Below, in pieces: positions 52,001 through 64,000 of a stretch of 64,000 nt of DNA. Both the position numbers and the translations under genes were made by a program. This DNA is from Rotaria macrura (Eukaryota > Rotifera > Eurotatoria > Philodinida > Philodinidae). Where the stretch lies: positions 1 through 64,000 of the forward strand of contig OENT01000084.1 of assembly GCA_900239685.1 (NCBI GenBank), written 5' to 3'. Positions within the stretch are counted from its first letter, which is position 1. The number at the start of each line of letters is the position of its first letter. Below the pieces are notes generated by a model. That model had not been told where the DNA came from and searched no databases. It saw only the letters and a program-made list of their open reading frames with translations.

Positions 52001-55000
52001 GTTTTTTCTATTACTTACTGCATTCTCTTTTTTTTCTCGCTGGAACGAAATCTTGTCGTGCACATTCACAAAGACCACTCAAACAGACCATATTTTTACC
52101 GCAATTTTCATCTATTGAACACATTCGATAGGGTAGTATAGCAGTTATAACTAGAATAGGCGTGAACAATGAAATTTATTTTCATAGCGTTTTGTAAAGC
52201 ATCTCTTTTTTACCTTTGACACAACATCGATTTGTCTGTGTATTACAATAACTATTCATCGGACAACGTCCAATAGTGTCACATTCAGTATTACGATTCA
52301 TTATTGTATCAAATAATGGTTCATCATAACCACATTCACGTGTGTACTCTACTAAGAATGAAGAAAGTCAACGATAGATTAGATTAGAATAGAAAAAAGA
52401 AATCAATTGTTTTGTTTTTCTAACCAGGTTTATCTCGATCTTTGTTGCAATAATGAGGTGATATGGCATATAGATGAGTTTGTAATTCACATGAACGAAT
52501 ATCCATTTCACATTGACTAGAGTATAATTGTTGATTACTTGCACAAATTGAATAAGAATCATCGTTCTAGAAAAAAGAATACGATAGAACAATGCCGAAA
52601 CGGTGATAGACAGATATTGAATTTGATGAGAATCGAACGAACGACAAACGAAGTCGAACAATTAAGAATAATAGTTAAAAGGCAGATTAGTGAAATCAAT
52701 AATTATTTCTAGTATCGTTATGTTAAAAACAATGGAATCTTCGTCAGGTTGATCTAACCTTAGATACATGTTCATTCAAATGACTAATTAATAATTATAT
52801 GTTTCCTTTCGTGATTACTAACTTTTACTCAACTCAGATTTGAAGCGCAAATCAATTAAAAGTAGTCCCATTCATTATTTAACAGTTTCAAAAGAATACA
52901 GAATGATTTTTATCTTTGTATTTTAACGCGTCTTCTATTTGTTCATCATGAAAACCAGATAAATTCTTATGAGATTGCTATAATTAGAGAACTTAACATG
53001 CAAATGGTCTCTATGCATGTTAATCTTCTTGAATTATGCCCCAAAATGCAATAATAGGATTTTAATACTTTTTACTTTCCTCATTGATTGTAATATAACT
53101 CTCTCTCTCTCTTTCTCTCTTTATATCGATAACTTGTTGCGCTTGAAATTATTGAGTGATGTGTTCTTTTGTTTCTGACAACTAAACAGAAAATTCAGTA
53201 TTCTTTATGTATGTAGTGTACTCTAAACATGTTCCCCACTTCAATTTTCTGTTAGCAGGAAAATTCTTATTTTACTTGACTCAGTGGATAAGAGCATTTT
53301 GCTTCATTTTGGAAGACATGATCCGAATAGTTTCGGTATATATGTAGTCTTGATTCTCTACATTGTATTATTACGCATTCCTGCATTCGTTTTCTTTTCG
53401 GTGCATGCTTATCATTTGCCTTTTAAAAAATAGCAAAACTCAGTATAATTTGAACTCTCTGATTTCACTATTCCTGTTAGGCAAGATGTGAAAAAACAAC
53501 ATACTGGAACAGGTGCGCAAATATTTCTCGATGGACAAACACATGTATAATTTCCTTGCTCAGATCGGCATTGTCCATGAAATGGACATGTAACATTATG
53601 GCAATTATTACATTGTCCCATATGAATCGGTTTTATATTTAAACGTCCAATGCAAGCATCGTACTCAAGATGACATTGGGACCTAAATAAAATAGGAAAA
53701 GGATTGATATTGGACGAAAAAATCAACACAAGATTATCATTGATAACTTACGAATATGTAATACCATTATTACCACATATTAAATCTTCATAAGCAAAGC
53801 TTTGTGAACATGACTGACATTCACATTCGGCTTGCCCGTTATAGCGTTGTTTGCATTGACCATACGGACATGGAAGTCGATCGCACGTTGACATGCCTAA
53901 ATTACTCTAGAATTAGTTTTTTCTAGAATGTTTAACTATTTTCTCTATTCCTTTTATTCTTATTAGAATTTGTTTTATATTCAAACATGGAAGCTAGTCA
54001 TGTTGACAATTAATCAGAAGAAGAAAAACAAAACTTGTTGATTAAGTAAATAGAGATATTAAACGTCACTTACAATATGAACTATCGATTGGTGTAAGAT
54101 TTTCTTCACGTATGCAACCATCACGCTCCATTTCACATAAATTACGATATGAAATGCTATTTGATCCGCACACCTTCAAATATGAAAACAAAACTCGAAT
54201 TTAAGATTGATGTTAACAGTGAAAATTGATCATTTCTCATACTTTATTTTCGTCTGATGAACAATTGAATAAACATCGACATACACCTATTCCATTTTCA
54301 ATCATGCATGTCTTTCCATTAAAACATATAAGAGCTTTGCAAACTAAAATGATCAGAGCAAAATCTTACTTACTCTCAAATCATCAGGGAGCACTTGACG
54401 CTTCAACGAAGGACACCAAGAAAAAAAATGACGAACAGGAAAGGAACAAAAAGGAAAACTGATTGTCGAGAGACATCATAGCCAATTAATGGAAATTAGT
54501 TTAGGAAACTGAAAACTATTTTCTATCTTTTCAACGAACTTAAAAATAATATCAAAATAACAATAAGCATTATCGAAAAGCTGCTTCTTTTTAAATTTTA
54601 AATCATCTATATCTATTTGCTATCTTTCATTACCTTCAGATTTTTGATATTGTTCATGAAAATTACATGGACCATCGTATAATTTTGTCAAATGTATGTT
54701 AGATTGACATGCATATTTATTCATTTCGCATTCATTTGAATATTCTTGAAGATTACTTGCACATAATGGACGATAATCAAATAAACATTGTAGATGAGGG
54801 TTACATTCATTAACATTTTTAGGGCAATTCGAATCATAACAAGCTTCTATAAAGAGATATTTTTTGTTTTCTGTTTTCTCAAACATACAAAAGAAAATAA
54901 CGTACGACATTCACCAAGATAGGCAACATGTAAATTTTCTTGTGTGTGACATGCTTTTTTATTTAATTCACACAATGATGTATAAGTGTGATTGTCATTA

Positions 55001-55832
55001 CCACAAACATATCCGTCTGATGGTATCGTACGAATATATTCATTGCAATCGTCCAGACAAAAGCATTTAGGCAAGCCATTGTCGTCTATTCGACATAGTG
55101 ACCCATGGGAGCATACTATCGATGAGCAAGTCGAATCGTCTAAATACATGTACAATATAAATGACTTTTTTTTTATTCATTCTCTTATACACTTGCCTTT
55201 TCTCAAAAATGCTTGATGATAATACGAATTACATTGGGCTTGATCCAATCGACATTGATTAGGATACACTATTCCGGTTCTATCATCTTGAACTGGCTCT
55301 CCGTCATCGTTACAATTGAATAAACATCGGCATTCATCTTGTTCAGTGCATGTTGCATTAAAGTCGCATTCAACACGTCCGTATTGGCATGCTAAGAATA
55401 GTTTTTTCTTCTTCTTCTTTTATACAAGAAAATATTATAAAAAAAATTGTTCCTACTTCTCTCTGACCGTAAGTCCAGTGAAGATTGATCTAATTAAATA
55501 GAATAAAAGAATTATTTCCATTTATAAATTGTTTGCTGAACTTACTAAAAAAATTCTCAGTATAGTTACTATTATATGTTGCAAAACTTTTCTTCGGAAT
55601 GCCTATAATATTTTAGAATATTACATACATAAGCGTAGGTGAGAATATATAATGAGAAAACCTAAACAGCACCTGTTCTCAATGTTCTAAGAATGACAAT
55701 AGCGAGAAAAATGCAAGCCAACAGAATAATAATACCAACAAGAATAAGTAGAATACGTAGACATTTTCGACTTCTATCACGATTATGCTGTTCAACAGCG
55801 ACCACGTACGATTTATTGCTTACTGTGCTCAT
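46006..55832 (-). CDS. Agrin-like proteoglycan core, transmembrane (type II) form
   Basis: About 30 small exons, roughly 1,650 aa by hand count. The N-terminal exon (55673-55832) is MSTVSNKSYVV, a basic RSRKC flank and one helix (LRILLILVGIIILLACIFLA), a type II anchor as in TM-agrin. Domains in order: six follistatin/Kazal units (about 55392 to 52440), Cys-rich EB-like modules and an agrin-type YGCC...GCP segment (52350-51840), two laminin-EGF repeats (51795-51424), a seventh follistatin/Kazal (51352-51080), an acidic linker, an EB-like module and an EGF (50570-50420). Laminin-G 1 (49585-48800), two EGFs, laminin-G 2 (48420-46850), and a final EGF with laminin-G 3 ending in KQC at 46006 complete it. 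Laminin-EGF repeats between Kazal units followed by alternating EGF/LG is the agrin signature. No SEA domain is seen. Agrin organises synaptic and basement-membrane assembly through dystroglycan and LRP4/MuSK in vertebrates; the role here is inferred. Confidence 0.85.
53099..53122. repeat. CT-rich run in agrin intron
   Basis: A short (TC)n tract inside the 938-nt intron 52567-53504. Confidence 0.8.
53272..53335 (+). other. tRNA-like remnant in agrin intron
   Basis: The segment ACTCAGTGGATAAGAGC matches the D-arm/A-box pattern of a tRNA (GCTCAGTGG..AGAGC). It is followed at tRNA-like spacing by TTTGCTTCATTTTGGAAGA (anticodon-arm-like) and by GATCCGAATAG in the place of the B-box GGTTCGAATCC. 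The acceptor stem does not pair and the B-box is degenerate, so this is at most a dead tRNA or the head of a tRNA-derived SINE, on the opposite strand to agrin. Confidence 0.3.
55673..55832 (-). CDS. Agrin-like alternative first exon: transmembrane anchor
   Basis: Starts at the ATG at 55832-55830 and ends in ACA-G before the donor GTGCTG (phase 1). Joined over a 70-nt intron to exon 2 (55546-55602), it gives LRTGIPKKSFATYNSN. The hydrophobic helix is preceded by a basic cluster (RDRSRKC), which favours cytoplasm-in, type II topology. If transcription starts here, it must do so from a promoter in the 1.4 kb between this exon and the NtA exon, which contains CT- and AT-repeats. Confidence 0.75.
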
Positions 55833-56325
55833 TGGCACTAGTAATAATAACAAGCATAACGAGCAGCAACAGGCGATGTGGTTTTTTTTATTCTTTTTAT
55901 GTAGTTATGTGGACAACAAAAATCGTGTTCTCTCTCTCTCCTTCTCCTCCTTCTTTGTCTACAAAAGTGATCGTTCGTGCTCGCTCGCTCGTTTGCTCTG
56001 TAGAACTCTTTAATGTCATTAGTTTCTCTATACTCTGAGCTGATTTCTTTTAGCAGAAGAAAATAGAGAAAATCTAGATTTATATATAAATGAGAAAGAA
56101 AAAGAGAGATGAGAACAGAATCGAATCAAGTATGCTGAATTCAATCAATCTCTTTTTTTTCGAGGTTTATAGAAAAATCATCTTCGTTTTCCTTCCATTC
56201 CCATTCTATTCTTCGAACGACAAACATATACTCTTTGATGACGACGGACGGTTTGACATGTCATCGTCTTAAAGAAGGAAGAAGATAATGTGCCTCAAAA
56301 TAAATGATCTTCAATTGTGGTTGAC

Positions 56326-56327
<2 letters not shown>

Positions 56328-56360
<33 letters not shown>
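56328..56360. repeat. (TC)n microsatellite
   Basis: About 16 TC units, followed by a (TA)n run at about 56372-56386. It lies between the two candidate agrin first exons. Confidence 0.95.
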
Positions 56361-56363
<3 letters not shown>

Positions 56364-57256
56364 CAACGACAATATATATATATATAAATATACAACTCCG
56401 GAAATATGTCGTTCGTCGTTGAGCATCTCGGCCTCTTAATTCAATCACAATTTTGATGATTAACGACGAGCGTGGAGTGGAAATAATAGAACCGATACGG
56501 ACCATCGAGATTGAGACAGTCTCGACTAATTCAAAAGCATCAATAGACAAAGACAAAAGATACGTTGTATTATAGATTAATACAGAGAAAAAAATTAATA
56601 TATGCAAATACGTCTACATGTTCTGAGACACAACAATATTTGCACGTTCGATATTACATCGCGTCGTCACGTCTAATTATAATGATGTACAAGAAAAACT
56701 ATTGCAGTTGGTCTCCAATTAGATTAAAATTCTTGAAATAATTGTTTTTTTATTCTGTCTATCAACAATGTTCTTTTGTCCAGAGGCTACGGTTTTTTGT
56801 TGGTAGGCAAAAAAATTAGACAGCGATCGGATTACGTAGCCAGTGTTCATCATTGGTTAGGTTTAAACGATGACAAGTGTAACCGGAAAAAGAAGAAGAT
56901 TGGATTATTTCTTTCATTCTGTTTCTTCTAAGTCAGATTGTATTTCGCTTATGTGTTTTGGGAGAAGATGATGGAGAAGAAACCGAAGGACTCTCCTATT
57001 TATTTTAAATCGAGGCAGTAAGATTGCATCATCTGTAGTTTTCATACATTACTATCTCATCAATCTCAATGTAATAGAACTATGATTTTACTAATGTCAA
57101 TTTACATAGACATTTTTTTTATGGTACATACATCCAAAAGACGTTCATAATAATAAAATACACTATACTCAACATTAAATCTTTGTCCGTTGTAAATAAC
57201 GAGAAAAAGAAAAGGTATCCTAATATTGAAGCCTGACGAAATAAATTTGTTTTTAC

Positions 57257-57653
57257 CCTCGATTGCTCGTATAGTTGCTAGTTTAACTGGTAACGGTGTA
57301 AACGTTGAAGAAAATCGTGCATTAGTAATGCGAACGCCAAATATTTTAACATCGTAATATTTTAATGATGAATTTTCTTCGCATACTAGTATATTATCAA
57401 TAATAATATAGAGTGGTCGTTGTAAATGCGTTGATTGATAATGTTCAAGAAAATGAGATTCTCCATGAAGTATTCGAGCCACCCAAATAAATATTGAATA
57501 TGGATAATTAATAGACCATTGATGAATTGCAAGAACTCGACCAGTAAAAATAATATCAGCTGAATGTTTTATTTGTAAAATATCAGTAATCATACATGAT
57601 TGAATAGTTATGATAACTACCGATAGAACAATTAACCAACGTGTTCGAATCAT
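57257..57653 (-). CDS. Agrin-like alternative first exon: signal peptide plus NtA-like domain
   Basis: From ATG 57653 it reads a signal peptide (MIRTRWLIVLSVVIITIQSC) and then a domain that aligns with the agrin N-terminal (NtA) domain: ADIIFTGRVLAI against ANVVLTGTVEEI, YSIFIWVARILHGE against YSCKVRVWRYLKGK, VCEEN against ICDNQ, DVKIFGV against DTRIFFV, and a closing LATIRAIEG. In vertebrate agrin NtA binds the laminin coiled coil and anchors the protein in basal lamina. The exon ends GAG-G before the donor GTAAAAAC, in phase 1, exactly as the transmembrane exon does. It can therefore splice to exon 2 (55602) and give ...RAIEGIPKKS. Read-through would add about 50 unrelated residues and a stop at 57102. 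The vertebrate alignment is from memory. Confidence 0.7.
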
Positions 57654-60600
57654 CTTCGTTTGGATAAAATGAACTTGCTTTTATATACTTGTAATGTATA
57701 TCTATGTGTTGCCAAGAATAATCGAAGAATATAAAAAAGAAACCGATCTGTATCTTTGTTTCAAGATAATCAATCTGATCACGATTCTCTATCGTTTTGA
57801 TTGCAGCCGTTGTAACTAACAGAGAAGAAAAAGGCAAAGCACAAACGGAAATGGTCAAAAGTCAGGGAGCATCTCTTCTAGTTTCTTTTTTTTTTGTATT
57901 TTTTTGCTTTCGTCTCGTCTTTTTCTGAGAGCAGTGCCAACGATCATCATTGATCTTTTTGTATCTATGTCTTTCAAAGACATATATTGCACATTTTCTC
58001 AGACATATGAATACTTAACACTAGATAGAAAAAAATTAATAACAAATGCCTATGAAATTGATTAACTAACGAGGAAGAAAAGAAAAACAAAGATCGTCTC
58101 ACAAGTGATACTTTTGTATGAAAAAGTTTTATTATTATTTTGTCTTTTGACAAAATTAATTGACCCTGCACCTATCAAATAGACTTGGCAACAAGAGATG
58201 TATTACTTTTTTTTTCTATTCATTCGAAGTCTTTATAAATAAAACAGAAGACGAAGAAAAGAAAAATACTCATCCATCATATTTTCAGATAAAACTTACC
58301 GATTCGGTTTCTTGTATGATAAGTTATTTTTTAACAATAAAACTATTTCTAATCTAGCAAACGATAAGAACAATGATGTATGACTAAAAAATGCTAGTAT
58401 TTTTCTAAACTGCAATACAACACAAAAAAAATTTCAAAAAGAAAAGAAAATACTGTTAGTTTTTAATCAAATATTCATTCTTTTGTCGTTTTCGATTGAT
58501 GCAAGCAAATATTTATGATTGACAGTAACTCGATTCACCTTGAATTAATTTTTTAAATAAAACGAACAATACCATGCATACATATACTTTCATAATATCA
58601 AACATGCATTGTAGGTAATACTTTCCTATGCATCTTAATGTAAGGAAAATGATTCAGTTTAACACTTGATGTTGTGTGTATAAAATACTTCGGTAAAAAT
58701 TTGATTTCATAGATGTTCGAAGTCATGCTACAAGGAATTTCGTTAGAGCTCATAGAGTTCTCTTCAACTACTTTCGTATAACCCATGATACTTCTAATAA
58801 AGTTTGACATTAGTCATCCTGATATGAAGAGATGCTGACCAAAACGAAGTATTTTCTCAAACGTCAAATTCAAGAAGGTCGACATTTTCATTAAAGATTC
58901 TATTATAATGCAATTTATTTTCTTATACTTGTAAATAAATGTCACGAATAAACAATTTTCATAATATTTTTATTAATAGAAAATTTCCTTTTTAAAATTG
59001 AGATTTCTTTTTTTTTCTGTTTTGTTTAAAAAATTCTCAATAAACTCCAATCGAAATATTCGATTCCTGTAAAATCTTGTACACGCTAAATAAATAATCT
59101 AAGTTGACGATGTCAAAAATAAGAAACAATTAATGTCATAATAATGTACTTGTTGAAATTGATTGAGACAGTCTTGTATTACTATCGAGTATGTAAAAAA
59201 ATTAATGTCGAAGTCATTTGATGTTGAAACGAGATCTCTTAGTAAACCAGACGAATTTATTTGATTAATTTTTGTAGATTTATGTAACCGAAGTCGATCA
59301 TAAAATACAAAACAAAATAGATTTATTTAATTGTATAGCTTTCACAAGAAATTATTATGTTTTCTATTTGATTAAGTTTTCTGTTGTCTTAACTTGTGAC
59401 AAATGACATTTCATATTTACATGATTGAGAATCATAGTTCAGTCTGAATATTTGATACAATGTATGAATAGTTTTCAGATCTCGATCGAATTGATTCATG
59501 ACGAAAAGAAAAACTAGATTGTCCAATGCTGATTTATGATTTGATCAAAATTTATTTTTTGCTAAGAAAATGATAATCTTTGTAATTAGATTTGCATCAA
59601 TTTTAAAGCGCTTGTCGAATCAATAGTCAATGACGAGAGAGAGAAAAAATTCGAACGAGATAGATTATTGACTTTGCCATTCGATCGTCGTTTCACTTCA
59701 GCAAGTCAAAAACATCATTGAAAAAACATTGATTAAACTTGACTATATTGGAAGAATAATAAAAGAATTTTTAGTGAATCGTATTCCAGAAAGAAAAAAA
59801 GCTCATTGAAATCTAACAATGAATATCAACAAATCAATCTTCTTAGGCTTTCGTACATTATTTTTTCTCTATATTGTTTCCTTTTCTCGATAATGTCACT
59901 TATTCATTCATGATGAATTAGTATCCATGACAGATAGATTACTCTTTAGATTGTCTCTTTACATTCTCTACTCAATGTAAGCTATTCTCGATTTATGGTA
60001 CCGATAGACATCACATATTTAGTACAGGTTCTAATAGTTGTAGGTTTTGCTTTTCATTAGGTCCTGTCGCTTCGTATTCATAGCCGATTCTAAATGTCGT
60101 CTATCTATGTCATCATTTCATTTTCAAAATACTCTCAATATGATAACATATAAACATATTGAACATTGTTTTAAATGACATTTACAGATAACAACCAATT
60201 TATGCAATCGTTACTGACGAAGCCCAATATTTTCAAACATGACCACCTCGAGAAATTGACATAACGAAGAATACAAAAATCATCAAAAATTCTAATTAAT
60301 TAATTACTGACAACTGTATTCTGTAGTAAATACAATAGTTTATATGACACTTAATAAACTAATCGATACATCAAATACGAATCTCTGAAGTTCTGTCACA
60401 AATTAATTATCTGTCTCACAATAGTTTTCTCTCAATAATCATCAACCCTTGCTACCAAATGAGATGATAATGTCAAAAAAATCTCTTTAGTTTTTCTTGT
60501 CTCTATATGTAGAATTAAAGATATGATTCTGTAAGAATACAGAACCTATCTTTAGAAATGGTAAAAGTTTTTCGATATCATAGTAATGACTAGAATGTTC

Positions 60601-63600
60601 TTTTTTGATTCTAGAATCTACCTATATATAGATTTCTTTACTTCTTCCATGGCAATTTTTCTATCGACTATAATGTCTATTATCAAAATTAATCTACTTC
60701 GTATTCTGCGAAATTGATCTTGCTAATTTCCTGCTAAAGTCGTGAAAATAATAACCTACTATAGAAAAAATGTACTTTGTCGAAAATCCAAACATCAATC
60801 TACTGAAGCTAAGACATGAAATTAGAACTTGATTGATTTCATGTGTGAATGCTAGTGTTGTAAGAGCCATGCATAAATCATGGCTCATTACAAGTAACCT
60901 TCATTTAAAAAGTGACAATGATTAATAAATAGAAGTTATGACTCGTTGTGTACATAAGTGACAATGACTTTAGTGAGCTATATTTTTTCCTTGTATTATT
61001 CTTCCATTTTTCTTGTTTGAATATTTACTTACACTTTATATTTATCGTTTGTCAATAGTGATTCTATGAGCTATCCTCACTTGAATAGTTCTACAAGAAA
61101 TGATCATCGATTTAGAAATTAAATGCTTGTTAGGAATCATATCGAGCATGAGAACTATTAGATGTAAAATATTGGAAAACACCAAAAAAAATATTGATAA
61201 TGGCTCGAAATATGCCACTTGTGTTACTTTTTTTTTATCTCACTCTATAGTAATCAATATATTTAAGTTGATTACCAGAAGTTATGATTAGAAGTACACG
61301 ATCGGACAAGTATCTGAATTACAGACCAATGATTTGAATATCACTAAGAAAAAGTATTTCAACGGAAGAAAATAAATATTCATTTGAATACATTTCAAAT
61401 TGCTTTATTAAAAACTAGTCATTTTCATAGGTTTACAAAAGCATTATTTTGATTGTAAAAATGCCAATATTAAATCTAGTAGCTTCATCAAACTATTTCT
61501 TTTAGTAGATGAATGTGACATGCATGGGCACTAAGCTCTGCTTCATCATCTGGATTGTTATTCTTTTATTTCGTTGTTCTATGTAAAACTCATGACTTAA
61601 TTGAATTTCTTTCTTTTTTAAATCACTGAGACATATAAATATTGTTCGAATCAATTGTATCATTGTTCTAAACTAAATGTTATTTAGTTGAAAAACTCTA
61701 TTGATAAATAAATGTTAACGAGAAATCGTTCGAAAATTAAACATATATTATGATTAATAATTAATCAATGAATTCTTGAAATGTCATGTATTCTTCATAG
61801 AGAAAAAATGGAATCCTTTGAACTTTGTCTTGTTTCTTCAAGCAAAAAATGTTGTTGATGACAATGATGGGAGAAGTAAAAACACGAAAAGAAATACTCT
61901 ACGAGTAAATCAACATATTTTACTCGATCTAAAACTAGTAGATCCATCTTCAAACTTCAATTAACAATAAATTTATTATTCTTATTTACAAAGTTTCATC
62001 CATGTTCATCAACTAGTTCATGATTATGATGAACATCATTTTACAAAAGAAGTACTGTTGCACTTTAGTCTTATAGACTCTGCATGAGTATATAGTTCCC
62101 TTGAAAAAGTCTTCTAAACCGTACATCGAGTTATACACAACGAATATTACCAAGTTCGAATAATTTACAACATGTTTTGTAGAATTGACCCGAAAATTAT
62201 TTCAATACTGTATGCTACTGATTTTCTTTCGTTGTTAAGAATATATGAACTAATACATCATCTCAAAATAGACACTAGCCTGTCTATTTTTAAATAAACT
62301 GATAATAACTGAAGTGAACTCGTGATTCCATTGAATAGAAAATCTTAGTAAAGGAAATTTCTTTTAGATCCAGACCGTGTGCAGTCAAGAAAAAGTGATC
62401 CTTTTCAAGCTCTGTTAACCACAGATAGTGAAACAGTTCATTCATGAAGATCTGTTGTTAAATTAATCAATACATCGTATGAAAGATGACAAGAATAATT
62501 TCAAGATTTTATGTAAACATCAGAAGAAAGTAAACATAGTGACAATGAATTATTTCAATTGACAGAAGTTATGACTTTTCTATATCATTCTATAAACATC
62601 GATGAAATTGATAATATTTGAAACATATTTGTCACAATTTATCTTGCAAATTTTTTCATTGAACTTCTTAAAATATTTAGTTCGATGATCTGATTATAAT
62701 ATTATACTAATATGTAAGCAATAGGGCTTGTTAGTAAATGTTTGCATGTGATGTTCATTCATTTGGAAACGTAAAATGTTGCTGGCTTATTCATTTTAAT
62801 TAAACGTTAGACGACAACGTATCATGGTTGATTCTATGTTTCGTTGTGAGTAAATATCTGCAGAGTCATTTGTTCTTACTTATGCCTGCAACAGAAATCG
62901 TTTACTAACTCCAATTGCTATTTCAGGAATTAATATACTCGACAATTTATCCAAGTTTTCAAGTAGATTTATTATGAAACAAGTTTGTTTCACAATCTTC
63001 TTAGTAGTAAACAAAAGCAATTGATTTCGAGCAAAAAAAATTTACATAAACCATGTATCATCATCATGAATCTAAAACTTACACACATAAACATCCCATG
63101 TAATTCATCGCGTATGATAAATCTTCATCGATTTTCGTGTACTGATCTGCAAAATGGATAAAATTTGCATCAACAACAACTTGTTCTTTCTCGATTCAAA
63201 TCATTGAAGATCGTACATTGAATTTGACTCGTTTATTTTCTACAGAAGTTGCAGTCATTTTCATTTTTGACAACAGATTAATATCGACCTTCTAGTATAA
63301 ATATCACGCGTGATGATTTTATCTTATTCAAATGTCATTAGTAGAAGAACATGAAGTAACAGTCAAGAAATTACTTTCTTATAAACAACTCGATATATTC
63401 TACAATTCAACTCGATAAAAACCAATATTTCCCACGACTGATTAGTTGAGTAAGCGAGAATGATGATGAAAATATAATCATAAACTGACTTAAAATTCTT
63501 TGCTATTAAAACTTAGTATTCTAAGCGTTTTAATTTTAGTTTTCTAGAACCATAGAAGTTGATAACGAGCGTTTTTAATTACGTAACACATTTGTTTGAA

Positions 63601-64000
63601 AGATTCAAATGAAGAATTTTACATCGTCTAAATTTACCAGCAAAGCATTACATAATTATCTAGTGGCATGACAAATTTCTCGATCTTTTTTCAGCACTTT
63701 AGTTATCAATGATTATTTCTAAAATAAATAGAACAAGTTCACTGATAAAACGAACATATTAGAATACTTTCGATGAGCACAGTAATCACTAAGAACATTA
63801 AATCGTTGACGAAATATGTGTATTAAGTCTTACATTGTTTCTTTCGATTTTTCACAACAATAATAATTGAGTATTCTTTAAGAATGAGTTTTTGATAAAT
63901 AATATCCAACTGAGTATAGTGTAGTAGAATACGTCATGATTCGTTTTTTGAAAATTGTTCTTGTTTAAACACTTCTAATTAGTCACCTAATGTAGAAAAA
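57654..64000. other. 6.3 kb gene-free region to window end
   Basis: No intact gene on either strand. Faint coding-like relics are noted at 61840-62640. Otherwise it is AT-rich without tandem repeats or RNA genes that I can see. The part next to 57654 probably holds the promoter of the NtA-form agrin transcript, but no motif is demonstrable. Confidence 0.5.
61840..62640 (+). pseudogene. Possible eroded coding fragments
   Basis: Two hydrophilic stretches look more like protein than their surroundings: AKNVVDDNDGRSKNTKRN (61842 on) and DPDRVQSRKSDPFQALLTTD (62368 on). The second is followed in the same area by SEESKHSDNELFQLTEVMTF with several stops. They may be remains of one host gene, but no family is recognisable and chance is not excluded. 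Confidence 0.2.

Noticed and set aside
57102-57256. Reading the NtA frame through to the stop at 57102 as a stand-alone secreted protein
   Set aside because: The NtA-like match ends at 57257 at a good phase-1 donor that fits agrin exon 2. The extension is unlike the family. A separate gene is not fully excluded.
1-64000. Search for CRISPR arrays, rRNA, riboswitches, prokaryotic operons, retroviral/LTR or Polinton elements
   Set aside because: None seen. The gene structures are eukaryotic with spliceosomal introns, and no reverse transcriptase, integrase, capsid-like block or long terminal repeat pair was recognised by eye.

Overview
The window is AT-rich animal DNA. Its genes have many short introns, mostly about 35 to 100 nt with GT/GC-AG borders, and encode animal-only families: an agrin-like proteoglycan core, a DSL (Delta/Jagged-type) Notch ligand, a rhodopsin-class peptide-receptor-like GPCR and a PACSIN-type F-BAR protein. 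The short introns, low GC and family mix suggest a rotifer, perhaps bdelloid. That placement is inference; Metazoa is secure.

Layout: 1-1600 is a patch of decayed inverted-repeat DNA. A TTAA-bounded piggyBac-like non-autonomous element lies at 4164-5038. A small three-exon gene of unknown function is at 5435-5866 (-). An intronless F-BAR-only PACSIN-like gene is at 10132-11052 (+), a two-exon GPCR at 13680-14881 (-), and a C45-type N-terminal-nucleophile hydrolase/acyltransferase gene at 16738-18836 (-). About 6.8 kb of gene-poor, microsatellite-bearing DNA follows, then an Asn-rich gene of unknown function (25664-26738, +). It converges on the DSL ligand gene (26920-31020, -). A PLAC8-family gene is at 33201-33717 (-). 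Some 8 kb of mostly non-coding DNA, with an ACGCGT-rich repeat element, leads to the ER metallopeptidase gene ERMP1 (41926-45850, +). ERMP1 converges, 155 bp apart, on the agrin-like gene (46006-57653, -). From 57654 to the end I find no intact gene.

The main result is the agrin-like locus. Besides the chain of follistatin/Kazal, laminin-EGF, EGF and laminin-G domains, it has two candidate first exons. One encodes a signal peptide plus an NtA-like (laminin-binding) domain and the other a type II transmembrane anchor. Both end in phase 1 with a G and both can splice to the same second exon. This reproduces the vertebrate secreted versus transmembrane agrin arrangement. The agrin-like and DSL proteins act at the cell surface or matrix, the GPCR at the plasma membrane, ERMP1 in the ER and PACSIN on endocytic membranes. 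Nothing suggests a shared pathway or operon. No retroviral, LTR or Polinton-like element was recognised.
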